64,000 bases of DNA from Comamonas sp. B21-038 (GTDB lineage: Bacteria; Pseudomonadota; Gammaproteobacteria; Burkholderiales; Burkholderiaceae_C), in assembly GCF_022387135.1 (NCBI RefSeq), contig NZ_CP092462.1, positions 2,790,001 through 2,854,000 of the forward strand, read 5' to 3'. Positions 46,901 through 53,200 of this stretch are shown here, in pieces. The notes beneath the pieces are model-generated. The model made no database searches, was not told where the DNA came from, and saw nothing but the letters and a program-made list of their open reading frames with translations. The first letter of the stretch is position 1; each line of letters opens with the position of its first letter. The position numbers and the translations under genes are program-made.

Positions 46901-46970
46901 CAAGTTTTTTGATGCCGCGCTCGATGTCATCCGTTGCCATCTTCACGCCGATTGCAGTGACTTCTTCCAT
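40929..46970 (-). CDS. Phage tail length tape measure protein
   Basis: At 2013 residues this is the longest gene of the window. The N-terminal third is coiled-coil and contains the tape-measure domain signature around ASGVLRGEEFNSVNEAAP and QLTSAVLAESLPKAL. Hydrophobic Gly/Ala-rich stretches follow (AAMAFLGGPLGVILTVAGAA). The middle is long charged coiled-coil; the C terminus has GSGNLTADQWAAMQ-like segments. It sets tail length and probably helps DNA cross the inner membrane. Two terminators lie just upstream (46985-47046), and the ~8-kb island separates it from the assembly chaperone genes. Confidence 0.93.
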   Translation of the reverse strand: MEEVTAIGVKMATDDIERGIKKLDDLSKQGPKVEQSMAGISAESKKVAKSLADLGSGGGASGGLRRAGEAAKQTAEGLKQASNATREAVTDSASLARAMNGLTAAEENFLKSLRDQAAAIKLTRGDFAAYQAAQQGMSIGAQETARAIGNRIDALKAEQRELAQASREADKYAKDMLRASASSSAAEKSFRALNTAANAVSAALSIIGVGFGAREIITQIDGYTKFTAQLKLATKGASDYSAAMASVQRISTDAQQGIGELGTLYARIANGTASLNLSQQKLSDITETVALSLKVSGATASEASSAMLQLSQAFASGVLRGEEFNSVNEAAPRLMKALADGLGVPVGALRKMAEAGQLTSAVLAESLPKALGKLREEAESVQTISGAFTVLKNNIMLMVGAQATASGATKGFANGISLLANNLDVLATVGGAVALVLGARFTASIASTGVAFAASTIQAARYQLTLASMAGVSTTAATGLIAMGGAARGASAAMAFLGGPLGVILTVAGAATAAFYTFRDSSESLVKSIGGLNQPLDELKKKLDALPPEKQIVIKMAIQDEQQRSVKQAQKLTDDLIQSIAGAANIRMPADQFDLMIDALKEASKEGGNLAPVLQNAVSAGYLPQGRVQEWLNMAAALRELQSAARGAAEAQSTTVPLVSAENNVFLQRARAALDAAKSYKSQAERMREVQDAGKKLAGELKSLQNAQLGNSKEAKDLEERIKGVNEQLASMAKKGRDTSGAAAIKKEQSEYEKLISAIQLKIAENAEELQYGHKLSEAEKLRFLISEQGTKKLTDGHKSLAEARLKELEDGEKLLKQKKAQAEAEEGYRKFLDGIYKSAEAIGNLTEQQDAANASFGKSKVAIAEMAAEQAKLVLLNAKDMGPWTPEHIAALKALTDQHERYVESLRKGEYIAADRKYDDGIRAARDELQIQQYSMSLLGEQELKRNKMIAVRRSEIKLARELAEIEKTYMGRTDETSVKQRTDLERKARVQAEEELQVELGQIQNQYVNEQVQKYDQIFSQGFADMLNGNEGSWKSFTKSLTTTFKTQVADQIYQMFARPIVVQLVGSLLGMTGGAGGLLGGLLGGGSGGGGGVMGLLSNGSSAYSLYSGEGLLGQGSRYVANMFGFGGAAPWQAAGAQASGAVTMPVTGGLGGAAPGSTSFMGLNGGYAAAGVMMIPLIAAYLGGMFKEERQVGAGITGELGGDLYGYQLMRESGSLFGGPKYRYLVAEKEIEKSNAEIERLKKEIADNPNDARNGYRERQLQQQYSRLEMLSQYDGAIEASKGPIKILQDAFTAMREDTAARADSLKLDGDSIRAMKVTLGIDEIHPDTGGKGLELTGLSQEEAAAKIQAALAQANEEMARSVLGTWQEQTREVTRMVWDNVELPSDGDTQQYGMVGREVTETITEQVFVMSEYVRAGETAVQALTRLSDSLFSVNSVFDMLGLTLMDTSLAGADMASDIIDAFGGADKFSAATGNYYDKFYTDQEKVKNQTRLLNDQLKKLGIETMPASREALKEYINGIDKSTEEGQKLFASLLGLVDVFDMIYTSAENIASLKQDLNLQLLRAQGNDAEAQRLEREKQIKELEKYNDPELVRMQREVWAAEDKKKAEEEAKQALESAKSLAMNNLQAAIGREKEHWNTFAKTAQEKLTQAASYFDMFTGAAKSLRGSVEDVATYQAAAGMVYIEQALANARRGLGLGDYDQAKTAVEAASSGLVMSNYATQAELDYDKKVLAAQLEELGEFAGVAKSDAQKQIDLANDQIKRLDDTLSYWKDYGQDQIDATLSVTDAVNALFKLLDPKEQERIKKEEAAKAGLGGGSTPATTGKAGSGATLGGTVSGTAGRYVVGFTADGRAKWSDGTVEKYAAGQYQYDGHLLVGSGNLTADQWAAMQAGQSVYGSGWYFDEKQGLWMKRKSFAVGTNYVPYDMTANIHQGERIIPAADNRALMAALNTQGGGNAELITAVKKLEERLASIDHNTADVAVTNRRLDANIDQVSEGGNGLRVVNPG

Positions 46971-46984
46971 GCGTAGGCCTCAAA

Positions 46985-47046
46985 CAAAAAAGCCCATGCA
47001 AAGCATGGGCTCATAAAAAAGACCTCCCGTATAACCGAGAGGTCTT
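46985..47046 (-). terminator. Two tandem intrinsic terminators before the tape measure gene
   Basis: Hairpin 1: AGCCCATGC (46991-46999), loop AAA, GCATGGGCT (47003-47011), with A-run 46986-46990. Hairpin 2: AAGACCTC (47019-47026) with GAGGTCTT (47039-47046), A-run 47015-47020. On the minus strand each is a stem followed by U residues. They lie 15-75 bases upstream of the tape-measure start, pointing the same way. Confidence 0.85.
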
Positions 47047-47095
47047 AGCTACGAAGCATCTGTGTTGACTGCTTCAAATATTCTTGTGGCGATGG

Positions 47096-47452
47096 TCAAA
47101 AAACGGCCGCCTGTAGTTTTGTAAATGTTTTAGCGTCTGTGGTTGCAAGAAATTTCTTCCCATCATGCGTTTTGGCCACAAACGTGACCTCTTTGCCTCG
47201 TCCCCCAGCCAGGAGCCCGGCTAGCAACCCCACCGGGCCTAACACCGCCGCCCCCACCACACCCCATCCGACCGTACCACCAATCTTTTTAACCGACTCT
47301 TCGCTTGCCATCGCGACCTCCGCCAATTCTGTAAGTTGAATCGACTTCCCAAGAAATCCATCGCCGGGCGTCCACGGGAAAGTTAGGGTTGAAAACATGA
47401 GCTTTGCGTTTCCCGTTGGAAAATCGCCAGCATGTATCTTTACGTCTGCCAT
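47096..47452 (-). CDS. Small phage protein with glycine-rich hydrophobic region
   Basis: A 118-residue protein starting MADVKIHAGDFPTG with a GGAGG ribosome site. It has a hydrophobic Gly-rich segment WGVVGAAVLGPVGLLAGLLA (about residues 64-83) followed by GKEVTFVAKTHDGKKFLA. The same layout is common in uncharacterised phage and prophage proteins. It may be a membrane-associated protein; function unknown. Confidence 0.65.
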   Translation of the reverse strand: MADVKIHAGDFPTGNAKLMFSTLTFPWTPGDGFLGKSIQLTELAEVAMASEESVKKIGGTVGWGVVGAAVLGPVGLLAGLLAGGRGKEVTFVAKTHDGKKFLATTDAKTFTKLQAAVF

Positions 47453-47488
47453 GTGCCCTCCAGAATGAAGAGTACATGTTAGCAAAGG

Positions 47489-47962
47489 TCAACGCATCAA
47501 CTTCTCCCTGAGCTTGTCAGAGTGCGCATACGTGAAACCTTCGCCTGCGCCATGCTTGATTACCATGGTTATGACAAGCCACTTATCGCTCAGCGTACTG
47601 AGGCTATCGATAGGTATGAGAACAGTGGAAGGCGGCAACTGCCTGCTCTCGCCACGCCGGATCACGTGTGCACTAGAAACCAAACCAGACGATCTAACTG
47701 GCTCCCATTGCCCTTTCTCGTTACGTCCAGCCACAGAAACTTTGAAGCCAATAACGTCCGTTGGCTCAACGTGCTTATCGCCCTGCCACATCACATGTCG
47801 ATCAAGGCGTACTGTGAGAAACGGGCCCGTCCTTGAGACCGTTCCAGTTGCGGTGGAATTGAGTTTGAAGGCGTCACCAGGTGAAGTGAATGTCACCGGT
47901 TGCTGTGCAGATGCGCTTATCGCAGTTGCCGCGATAACCACCCCACCGAGAAATCTCCACAT
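47489..47962 (-). CDS. Secreted uncharacterised protein
   Basis: A 157-residue protein with a clear signal peptide (MWRFLGGVVIAATAISASAQ, cleavage near residue 19-20). The mature part is beta-rich, with many Val and Thr (FLTVRLDRHVMW, DKWLVITMVIKHGAGEG). No domain recognised. An exported protein in the island between late genes suggests lysogenic conversion or a superinfection effect in the periplasm, but this is inference. Confidence 0.55.
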   Translation of the reverse strand: MWRFLGGVVIAATAISASAQQPVTFTSPGDAFKLNSTATGTVSRTGPFLTVRLDRHVMWQGDKHVEPTDVIGFKVSVAGRNEKGQWEPVRSSGLVSSAHVIRRGESRQLPPSTVLIPIDSLSTLSDKWLVITMVIKHGAGEGFTYAHSDKLREKLMR

Positions 47963-48381
47963 ACTGCCCCTCGTCTGAAAGATTTATGGTGAGTACCAAT
48001 TTATTGTCTCATGCCTGTCAAGCCCTCTAAGCGGGCAGAATCGCTTTCTGTGATCCGCTTGAATCAGTCAATCACCTCCAAGCACTACTTGCCAAAAGCA
48101 TCGACAAGCAACCTCTATCGAAGACGCTTGCCGCCGTTTTCGGCCCATACCGTGCCTTAGCCCACCTTGCCTTGCCATTGCATAGCTCAGCGCACCAAAC
48201 GATGCTGATCGCATCGGAAAACACTCTCTACTGAAAATGCTTCCCGCTGTTGACAGCCCATACCGTACCTGGCCATGTCATACCTGAGCTCAGCTCGCCA
48301 GAGCGCACCTCACCAGACCTCGCCGAAGGTAACGATGCTTTCGCATCCGCAAGCCCACTTTGTAATAGGCTTGCAGCCACG
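47963..48381. repeat. Non-coding region with two diverged repeats on the minus strand
   Basis: This 419-base gap has no convincing gene. Two related segments (about 48100-48215 and 48225-48365) each contain CCCATACCGT(G/A)CC and end in a GATGC/GCATC hairpin, and both are made of degenerate GG-AAGG/GGTATGG-type short repeats on the minus strand. They follow the antirepressor operon. They could encode a structured RNA or be a recombination substrate. No further assignment. Confidence 0.5.
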
Positions 48382-48834
48382 TTAGCGGAGCTGCTTTCTG
48401 ACTGTTCCCCGTAGCAACGAAAGCTTTGCCTGAGCATCCATGTTGACGCGACGCTCGTCGTAAGTCAGCTCTGTATGTCGAACGTTTTTTAGGCGGGACC
48501 CAGCATGTCTGAACAATCTCCCGGCATCACGTTCAAACTCCTGCAGTGTTGCTTGAGTTTGATCGGCGGGCGGGCACCAGCGATAGCCCTCGCCCCGCAC
48601 CGACTGCAGAAGTACCTGATGGTCATGGAGCAAAGCCGCCTTAAACCCTTCAATGCTGGCGAGCCATGCGAACTGCCTTGCCTGGAATGCAACTGCCGAC
48701 ATGTGCTCATCCGGTACAGGCAACCCAAACCGCTCGACCAACCAACTATGAGGGACGATGTCGCCGTACTTGAATTCAGCCAGGAAGTCATGGACTGCCT
48801 GCCGCCAACTGGGGCTGACCTTGACTTCAGACAT
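48382..48834 (-). CDS. Uncharacterised phage protein, last of the antirepressor operon
   Basis: A 150-residue protein starting MSEVKVSPSWRQAVHDFL. It has a SVRGEGYRWCPP motif like the tip of a winged-helix domain, then a charged helical tail (RRVNMDAQAKLSLLRG). It overlaps the stop of the upstream gene by 8 bases. I have seen similar proteins beside the RAMP-like gene in other phages; function not known to me. Confidence 0.55.
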   Translation of the reverse strand: MSEVKVSPSWRQAVHDFLAEFKYGDIVPHSWLVERFGLPVPDEHMSAVAFQARQFAWLASIEGFKAALLHDHQVLLQSVRGEGYRWCPPADQTQATLQEFERDAGRLFRHAGSRLKNVRHTELTYDERRVNMDAQAKLSLLRGTVRKQLR

Positions 48835-49399
48835 AGCGAACCTCAAACCGGCCAAAGCGCGGGCGGTACTCGCAAGTTCCGATGAGTGCGCCTCCATCTT
48901 CAATGGCCTTGCGCGCCTCTTGCATGTCGAGCACATCAACATTGATTGCGACGGTCAGCTCAGCGGCCCAACTCATGAATACAGGCCGATATCTCATGAT
49001 CTTCGAACTACCGACCTTCACTCCCCTGCAGTCCACGTTGCTTGGACTCTCCCATAGCGCATCCGGCGTTACAGGACCGTCATGCAATAGCTTCACATGG
49101 TTCTCCAGCACCAAGGCGCCACGCTTCCAATGCACGCCCAATTTCTGCAGCTTTGCGCCACCAAGGAACGTCGCATCGAGGTTCGCGCCGGGAACGTAGA
49201 AACCACTTTCAGGACTCCAGTAGCAACCACTGATGAACTCGCTCTTCGCTATGGCTAGATGGTCATCCTCAGTTTTCTTTCGCTTCCCCGTCATCTCTTT
49301 GTGAAGCTTCGTAGCGGGGTTTAATGGGTTGGCCAGCGTGTCCGCATGCATCATCAACGGCGAAGTGCCGGTGATGCGGATTCTGAGTTGTTCCATCAT
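48827..49399 (-). CDS. Phage protein with RAMP-like features
   Basis: A 190-residue protein with IRITGTSPLMMHADTLANPL at the N terminus, KRKKTEDDHLAIAKSEF and a C-terminal glycine-rich loop GTCEYRPRFGRFEV. The opening strand and the terminal Gly/Arg/Phe loop recall the RAMP fold of Cas7/Cas5 proteins; similar proteins occur in phages with no CRISPR. No CRISPR genes are near. It overlaps its neighbours (4 and 8 bases), so it is part of a coupled operon. The fold is a guess from motif shape. Confidence 0.55.
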   Translation of the reverse strand: MMEQLRIRITGTSPLMMHADTLANPLNPATKLHKEMTGKRKKTEDDHLAIAKSEFISGCYWSPESGFYVPGANLDATFLGGAKLQKLGVHWKRGALVLENHVKLLHDGPVTPDALWESPSNVDCRGVKVGSSKIMRYRPVFMSWAAELTVAINVDVLDMQEARKAIEDGGALIGTCEYRPRFGRFEVRYV

Positions 49400-49806
49400 T
49401 GATCCCCTCTCGCGCCTTCGTCAACCTGCTCAGCCAACTCCAATGCCTCAAGAACTTCAGTGAAGCCTGTTTCAGCTGCATGCAGGTTGCGCCATGCAGC
49501 AGTGTCTTTATCCGGAAAGGCAGCAGCAACAAGCGCGATAGTTGACTGGATGCGGGCGTGCATGAACGAAAATTCATCGAAATCCAACGGCAGCGCGGCC
49601 TTAAGCCGTTGCACACCCTCCCTGACGAGATCAGCGGCGTTCACATGCGCTTGCCATTCGTCTCTCCAGATGCCTGGCTCACATGCGTGTTGTATTGCGC
49701 TCTCCAATCGATCCTCAAGCATCTTGCAAGCCAAGAATTGAATCTGACTTGGAGAAGGCAAGCTGAGAGGTTTAGACGTAGGGGTAGTTCTGCGCTTTGC
49801 GCTCAT
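49396..49806 (-). CDS. Uncharacterised phage protein
   Basis: A 136-residue, mostly helical protein (LEDRLESAIQHACEPGIWRD, then AAWRNLHAAETGFTEVLEAL). No recognisable domain. It is translationally coupled by 4-base overlaps to genes on both sides, in the operon led by the ribbon-helix-helix and antirepressor genes. Confidence 0.55.
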   Translation of the reverse strand: MSAKRRTTPTSKPLSLPSPSQIQFLACKMLEDRLESAIQHACEPGIWRDEWQAHVNAADLVREGVQRLKAALPLDFDEFSFMHARIQSTIALVAAAFPDKDTAAWRNLHAAETGFTEVLEALELAEQVDEGARGDQ

Positions 49807-50186
49807 GCCACACCTACTTCCGCATGGTGCAAGATGTCAGGCACTTGCTGAAAAAATTGAGCGGCATCTTGCAGGGTGCGCCCATACCAGCTGGAGGGGC
49901 GGCTAAATGACGCCATCGACAGATTGACCACAGAAGAAATCTTGTACCACTCGCTGGAGAAAGCGTCAGCACTTGGGAACATCTTCCCTGACATAGCCCG
50001 AACGCGCTCCGAGACCAATTCGATGGCCATATCGACACTCACATCCGCATCAACCCATTCTGTATCCTTATTACGAATGCTCTCCAACGACTCCAGCTTC
50101 TTCGCCGCTACCGCTAGGAACATGGTCGCCACTTGATCTAAGGTGGGCCTGGCTTGCGCCGCGTTGGTGGTTGCTGTAACATTCAT
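49803..50186 (-). CDS. Uncharacterised phage protein
   Basis: A 127-residue helical protein (ATMFLAVAAKKLESLESIRN, VDMAIELVSERVRAMSGKMF). No known domain. It shares a 4-base overlap with the next gene and lies 82 bases after the antirepressor gene on the same strand. Confidence 0.55.
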   Translation of the reverse strand: MNVTATTNAAQARPTLDQVATMFLAVAAKKLESLESIRNKDTEWVDADVSVDMAIELVSERVRAMSGKMFPSADAFSSEWYKISSVVNLSMASFSRPSSWYGRTLQDAAQFFQQVPDILHHAEVGVA

Positions 50187-50268
50187 AGCGAGTCCTTCGA
50201 TCCCTTTGATTGATTCACCAGAAAGCCCTTGCGAGTTCGAGTCGCCGGGGCTTTCGCCTTTGCGGGGG

Positions 50269-51009
50269 TCATTGCGAGGCCTTCCGAGGCGCCTTCACAA
50301 ACAATGCGGCATGACGTTCTGCGAAGCGACGCAGGAATTCCAGGCCCTTGCCTGTCACTCGGGCAACGCGGCTCATCTGATCGCCTCGGGTCTTGGTCTT
50401 GTACGTATGCAGGGATTCTTTAAAGTAGCCTTTGCTCACGTACTCAGCAGCTGGAGCGTTGTTCGACAGGATCACACCCTTATCTCGCAAAGCACTTTCC
50501 AGCTTGCGCACTGGCACACCCAGCGTCTTAGCCGCGTCGCGAACTAGAACAGTGCCCTCAGCGTTCAGCATGGTGTCTGCATAAACCACTTTCGGCTTCG
50601 CCTGTTCAAGTGCCAACTGTTGACGCTCGATCTCTTCTTGCTGCTCGGCTGCCAGGCGCAGAGCTTGTGCGAAGGTCTGAGGTAGCGCCTGCGTTGCTTT
50701 GCCTTCAAGCTCGGTCATCCGGTCGAACACCTTGGCCTGCAGGTCATAGCTGTAGCTCATGGCCATAAGGCAGGCTTCGCGCTTCGGTAGTGTGAGCATG
50801 CTGTAAATCTGCCCGTTTTGTGGGTGACGGTAGGGTGTGCGAAATTTTTCGCATACCTCCTGGCCCAGTACTTTTGGCGCTTTTGTCATGAAGTCACGAT
50901 GCTGGAGTTCCGCTTCACCTTCCTGACGCTGGCTGTTGATGAAGTCCACCATTTCAAGGCTGGTCATGGAGATGGCGCCATGGTTGGCTGTAGCCACGAT
51001 GCTGTTCAT
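50269..51009 (-). CDS. Phage antirepressor, Rha/KilAC-type
   Basis: A 246-residue protein. The N-terminal ~95 residues match the Rha domain (SMTSLEMVDFINSQRQEGE, then CLMAMSYSYDLQAKVFDRM). The C-terminal ~115-235 match a KilAC/Ant domain (TVLVRDAAKTLGVPVRKLES and an Arg-rich end). Such proteins bind and inactivate the phage repressor. The start overlaps the small ribbon-helix-helix gene's stop (ATGA), a layout like P22 arc-ant. The operator-like repeats lie just upstream. Confidence 0.85.
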   Translation of the reverse strand: MNSIVATANHGAISMTSLEMVDFINSQRQEGEAELQHRDFMTKAPKVLGQEVCEKFRTPYRHPQNGQIYSMLTLPKREACLMAMSYSYDLQAKVFDRMTELEGKATQALPQTFAQALRLAAEQQEEIERQQLALEQAKPKVVYADTMLNAEGTVLVRDAAKTLGVPVRKLESALRDKGVILSNNAPAAEYVSKGYFKESLHTYKTKTRGDQMSRVARVTGKGLEFLRRFAERHAALFVKAPRKASQ

Positions 51010-51188
51010 GTTGATGCTCCCCGCGCCTGAATTTGTTGGCCAAGCTTGATGAGATAGATCAGCTCCGCATTCATGCTTCGCTCATTGAGAGCCGCACTTG
51101 CTTTGATGCCCTTTCGCATTCCTTGTGGTAGCCGCAGAACAAACTGATCTTTTCGATCCTGGTCCTTGGCTGGCTCGATGTGTGTCAT
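51006..51188 (-). CDS. Arc-family ribbon-helix-helix protein (small)
   Basis: A 60-residue Arc-like DNA-binding protein. The beta-strand reads DQFVLRLPQGMRKGIK and the helices NERSMNAELIYLIKLG. Arc-type dimers bind palindromic operators through the strand. It is the first gene of the antirepressor operon and overlaps antirepressor by 4 bases, like Arc of P22, which limits ant expression. Confidence 0.85.
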   Translation of the reverse strand: MTHIEPAKDQDRKDQFVLRLPQGMRKGIKASAALNERSMNAELIYLIKLGQQIQARGAST

Positions 51189-51204
51189 TCCCGACTCCGT
51201 TAAA

Positions 51205-51280
51205 ATAGCGACTTGCTATAGGCATAAATATAGCGACTCGATAGCAATGCCGCAATAGACTTGCTAGCGATTCGATATAT
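51205..51280. promoter_or_regulatory. Repeated operator-like sites in the divergent RHH region
   Basis: The gap between the two ribbon-helix-helix genes (51189-51315) has several related sites. ATAGCGACTTGCTAT (51205-51219) is a 5-bp inverted repeat with a 5-base spacer. ATAGCGACTCGATAGC (51230-51245) shares ATAGCGACT. GACTTGCTA recurs at 51258-51266, and TAGCGATTCGATA (51265-51277) matches TAGCGACTCGATA (51231-51243) at 12 of 13 bases. This looks like a shared operator array controlling both divergent genes. Confidence 0.7.
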
Positions 51281-51315
51281 TCTTTTTTCATAGTTGCGTC
51301 TGGAGTCATAACCAA

Positions 51316-51816
51316 ATGGAAGATAAGCCTGTCTATCCCTCCGATGTCGCCGACAAGGTCCTAGTGAGGATGCCTGACGGCATGAGAGATCGACTCAAAG
51401 AGCTTGGAAAGGTCAACAAGCGCACTCTCAACGCGGAGATCATTGCGCGCCTTGAAGCCAGCCTGTCCCAGCAGCCTCAGGTGCAGACCGGCCTGCTGCC
51501 TCAATTCCAGATGGTGAATTCAGGGGTGCAGTTGGCAGACACGGCCGCCAAACTGGTTCTTATCGAAAAGCCAGACGTAAAGAGTGCTGACTCGTTCGAG
51601 TTGCTTATCAAGACGCTTGAGGCAACTCTTAAGGTCGGCCAAGTTGCCCCTGGCGCCGACCCCACTGAAGCACATGGTGAACTGGATGGCGTGGCAGAAG
51701 CGCTCATCAAATTTACGGAGAGGTGGATCGAGTGGGTTGATCCAGAAAAGGTCCGGCCTGAGTACCGTGAGCTTTTAGAGCGCTTCGCGGGTGACCCGGG
51801 GAAATCCAAGAAGTAG
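51316..51816 (+). CDS. Arc/Mnt-family ribbon-helix-helix regulator (long)
   Basis: A 166-residue protein. The N terminus is an Arc-type domain (VLVRMPDGMRDRLKEL, KRTLNAEIIARLEA), and residues ~55-166 are a helical extension that might oligomerise or bind a partner. It is divergent from the small Arc-like gene and antirepressor operon, as mnt is from arc-ant in P22. It would repress the antirepressor side and maintain lysogeny. A terminator follows. Confidence 0.8.
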   Translation: MEDKPVYPSDVADKVLVRMPDGMRDRLKELGKVNKRTLNAEIIARLEASLSQQPQVQTGLLPQFQMVNSGVQLADTAAKLVLIEKPDVKSADSFELLIKTLEATLKVGQVAPGADPTEAHGELDGVAEALIKFTERWIEWVDPEKVRPEYRELLERFAGDPGKSKK

Positions 51817-51823
51817 CCAACTC

Positions 51824-51845
51824 AGCCCTCTTCGGAGGGCTTTTT
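51824..51845 (+). terminator. Terminator after the long RHH gene
   Basis: AGCCCTC (51824-51830), loop TTCG, GAGGGCT (51835-51841), then T5. Confidence 0.9.
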
Positions 51846-51954
51846 CATGAGCATCTGTCACATCTTCTTTCCAATTCTGTTGCGAAAGCAACTAAAAACA
51901 TCGATTTGTAAGTGTTCGTCAGTTCTGATTTGTATGATCTTATTCATGAATTGG

Positions 51955-52293
51955 ATGACCGACGAAACACACGATCAAGAATGCGTATCGCTGAAGGAAA
52001 TTTTGCCTCCAAGACTTTGGAGGGCCCTTGCAAGAAACGGGCTGAAGACCATGGAAGAGGTACGACGGATATACCCAGAGGAGCTGCTCCAAATGCCCGA
52101 TATAGGCCCCCGTGCGTTCAGGAAGATTGAAGCCCTTCTTTTCCCTGGCCAGTACTATGTGCCTGACTTCCGGGACGATCTGAAGAGCGATACCCTTGAT
52201 GGGAAATCTAAGTACCGACCGGCTCTATGGCGCTTGCTCATGGAACTCCAGAGGGCAGATAGGGAGTCTGCACAAGCTGGGTACAGGAGCTAG
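51955..52293 (+). CDS. Protein with an RNA polymerase alpha C-terminal domain-like module
   Basis: A 112-residue protein (with the start taken at ATG 51955; upstream ATGs at 51847, 51934 and 51946 are possible but lack ribosome sites). Residues ~13-68 (LKEILPPRLWRALARNGLKT ... GPRAFRKIEALL) resemble the alpha C-terminal domain, with an Arg at the place of Arg265 and the P-x-[LI]-G turn, or a related helix-hairpin-helix DNA-binding fold. Other contact residues differ (Glu302 position is Lys). The C-terminal helix LWRLLMELQRADRE has no match. A second gene with two such modules lies 35 bases downstream. Confidence 0.65.
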   Translation: MTDETHDQECVSLKEILPPRLWRALARNGLKTMEEVRRIYPEELLQMPDIGPRAFRKIEALLFPGQYYVPDFRDDLKSDTLDGKSKYRPALWRLLMELQRADRESAQAGYRS

Positions 52294-52328
52294 GATGACT
52301 CCGCGTTCAAATTTATGATGCGTGCAAT

Positions 52329-52790
52329 ATGCAAGAACATCAGCAATCCGAAACCCCGTTGGGCGAGTTGCTGCCCGCCTACGTGACTCACGTCCTCGCG
52401 AAGAACGGCATTCACACCGTGGAAGCAGTGCGCAGAGCCTACCCACACGAGCTTTTGAAGCTGCGGGGCATGGGAATGCTCAGGTTCAAGCAAATTGAGA
52501 AAGCGTTTTTCCCTGGCAAGTCGTTCGAGCCAGTGCTGGCCCGCAGGCCCATACGTCACATCAAAGGCTCTTCTCTTAACGGCCTCCTCACCCCTGAAAC
52601 CGTACAGGCCTTGGCTCGAGACGGGATCATGACTGCAGAACAACTCTGCGCGATGGAGCCGAAGGATCTACTGAAGATCAGAGGCCTTGGACTTGTGAAG
52701 CTCAGGGAGATTGAGCGGCTCTTCTTCCCTGGCCAACAGTACGAGATCCCGCGCGTCAGGAAGCAGGCGGCAGTGGACGACGTTGCCTGA
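52329..52790 (+). CDS. Protein with two tandem alpha-CTD / HhH-like modules
   Basis: A 153-residue protein built of two copies of the same module: residues ~12-67 (LGELLPAYVTHVLAKNGIHT ... FKQIEKAFFPGK) and ~83-138 (LNGLLTPETVQALARDGIMT ... LREIERLFFPGQ). Each has the helix - helix - LLK(L/I)RG(M/L)G - helix pattern of the RNA polymerase alpha C-terminal domain. The DNA-contact Arg265 equivalent is Tyr or Glu, so binding may be different or lost. With the upstream gene it gives three modules in tandem. Function unknown; interplay with host RNA polymerase or DNA is a hypothesis. Confidence 0.65.
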   Translation: MQEHQQSETPLGELLPAYVTHVLAKNGIHTVEAVRRAYPHELLKLRGMGMLRFKQIEKAFFPGKSFEPVLARRPIRHIKGSSLNGLLTPETVQALARDGIMTAEQLCAMEPKDLLKIRGLGLVKLREIERLFFPGQQYEIPRVRKQAAVDDVA

Positions 52791-53200
52791 ATTGTGAATG
52801 GGGTTTGGGCAGGCTAAATGAGGGCGATGGCGTATCCGACGAGCGGGTCCAGTCGCCTCAGTCCTCTCGACTCACTTTGAGCGTGGAGCGCGGGCGAGCT
52901 GTCGTGCAATCGATTGCAAAGTGACTTCTGCGGAGTGATGTTGCTGTGCAACGCTTCATAGGGCACTGTTGAGGAGTGTCGTAGTGACCTCCGTATGACA
53001 ACGTAGTCCTACGTAGACGACTATCGAACATCTGTCAAATTCTTGTTGACGGTACAGGCAATAAGACGTATTGTTTGTTCAACAGAAGCCGAAACATTTG
53101 CAGAAAATTTAGCTCTTGACAAAGCAATAATTTCTCTGTTAAAATACAAAGCTTTGCAAAATTTTTAGGCATTCAGATTCACTTTGGAAGGAGGTTTGCA
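52791..53200. promoter_or_regulatory. Intergenic region with promoter and palindromes for the TA-like pair
   Basis: This 410-base gap is AT-rich. TTGACA (53116-53121), an 18-base spacer and TAAAAT (53140-53145) form a strong promoter for the plus-strand gene at 53201. The palindrome CAAAGCTTTG (53147-53156) sits at the predicted start site, a likely autoregulatory operator. ACGTAG-TC-CTACGT (53001-53014) is another palindrome further up. The part from 52791 to 53000 shows nothing I can name. Confidence 0.7.

Noticed and set aside
48050..48381. A CRISPR array
   Set aside because: Only two diverged, long units with no regular spacers or cas genes.
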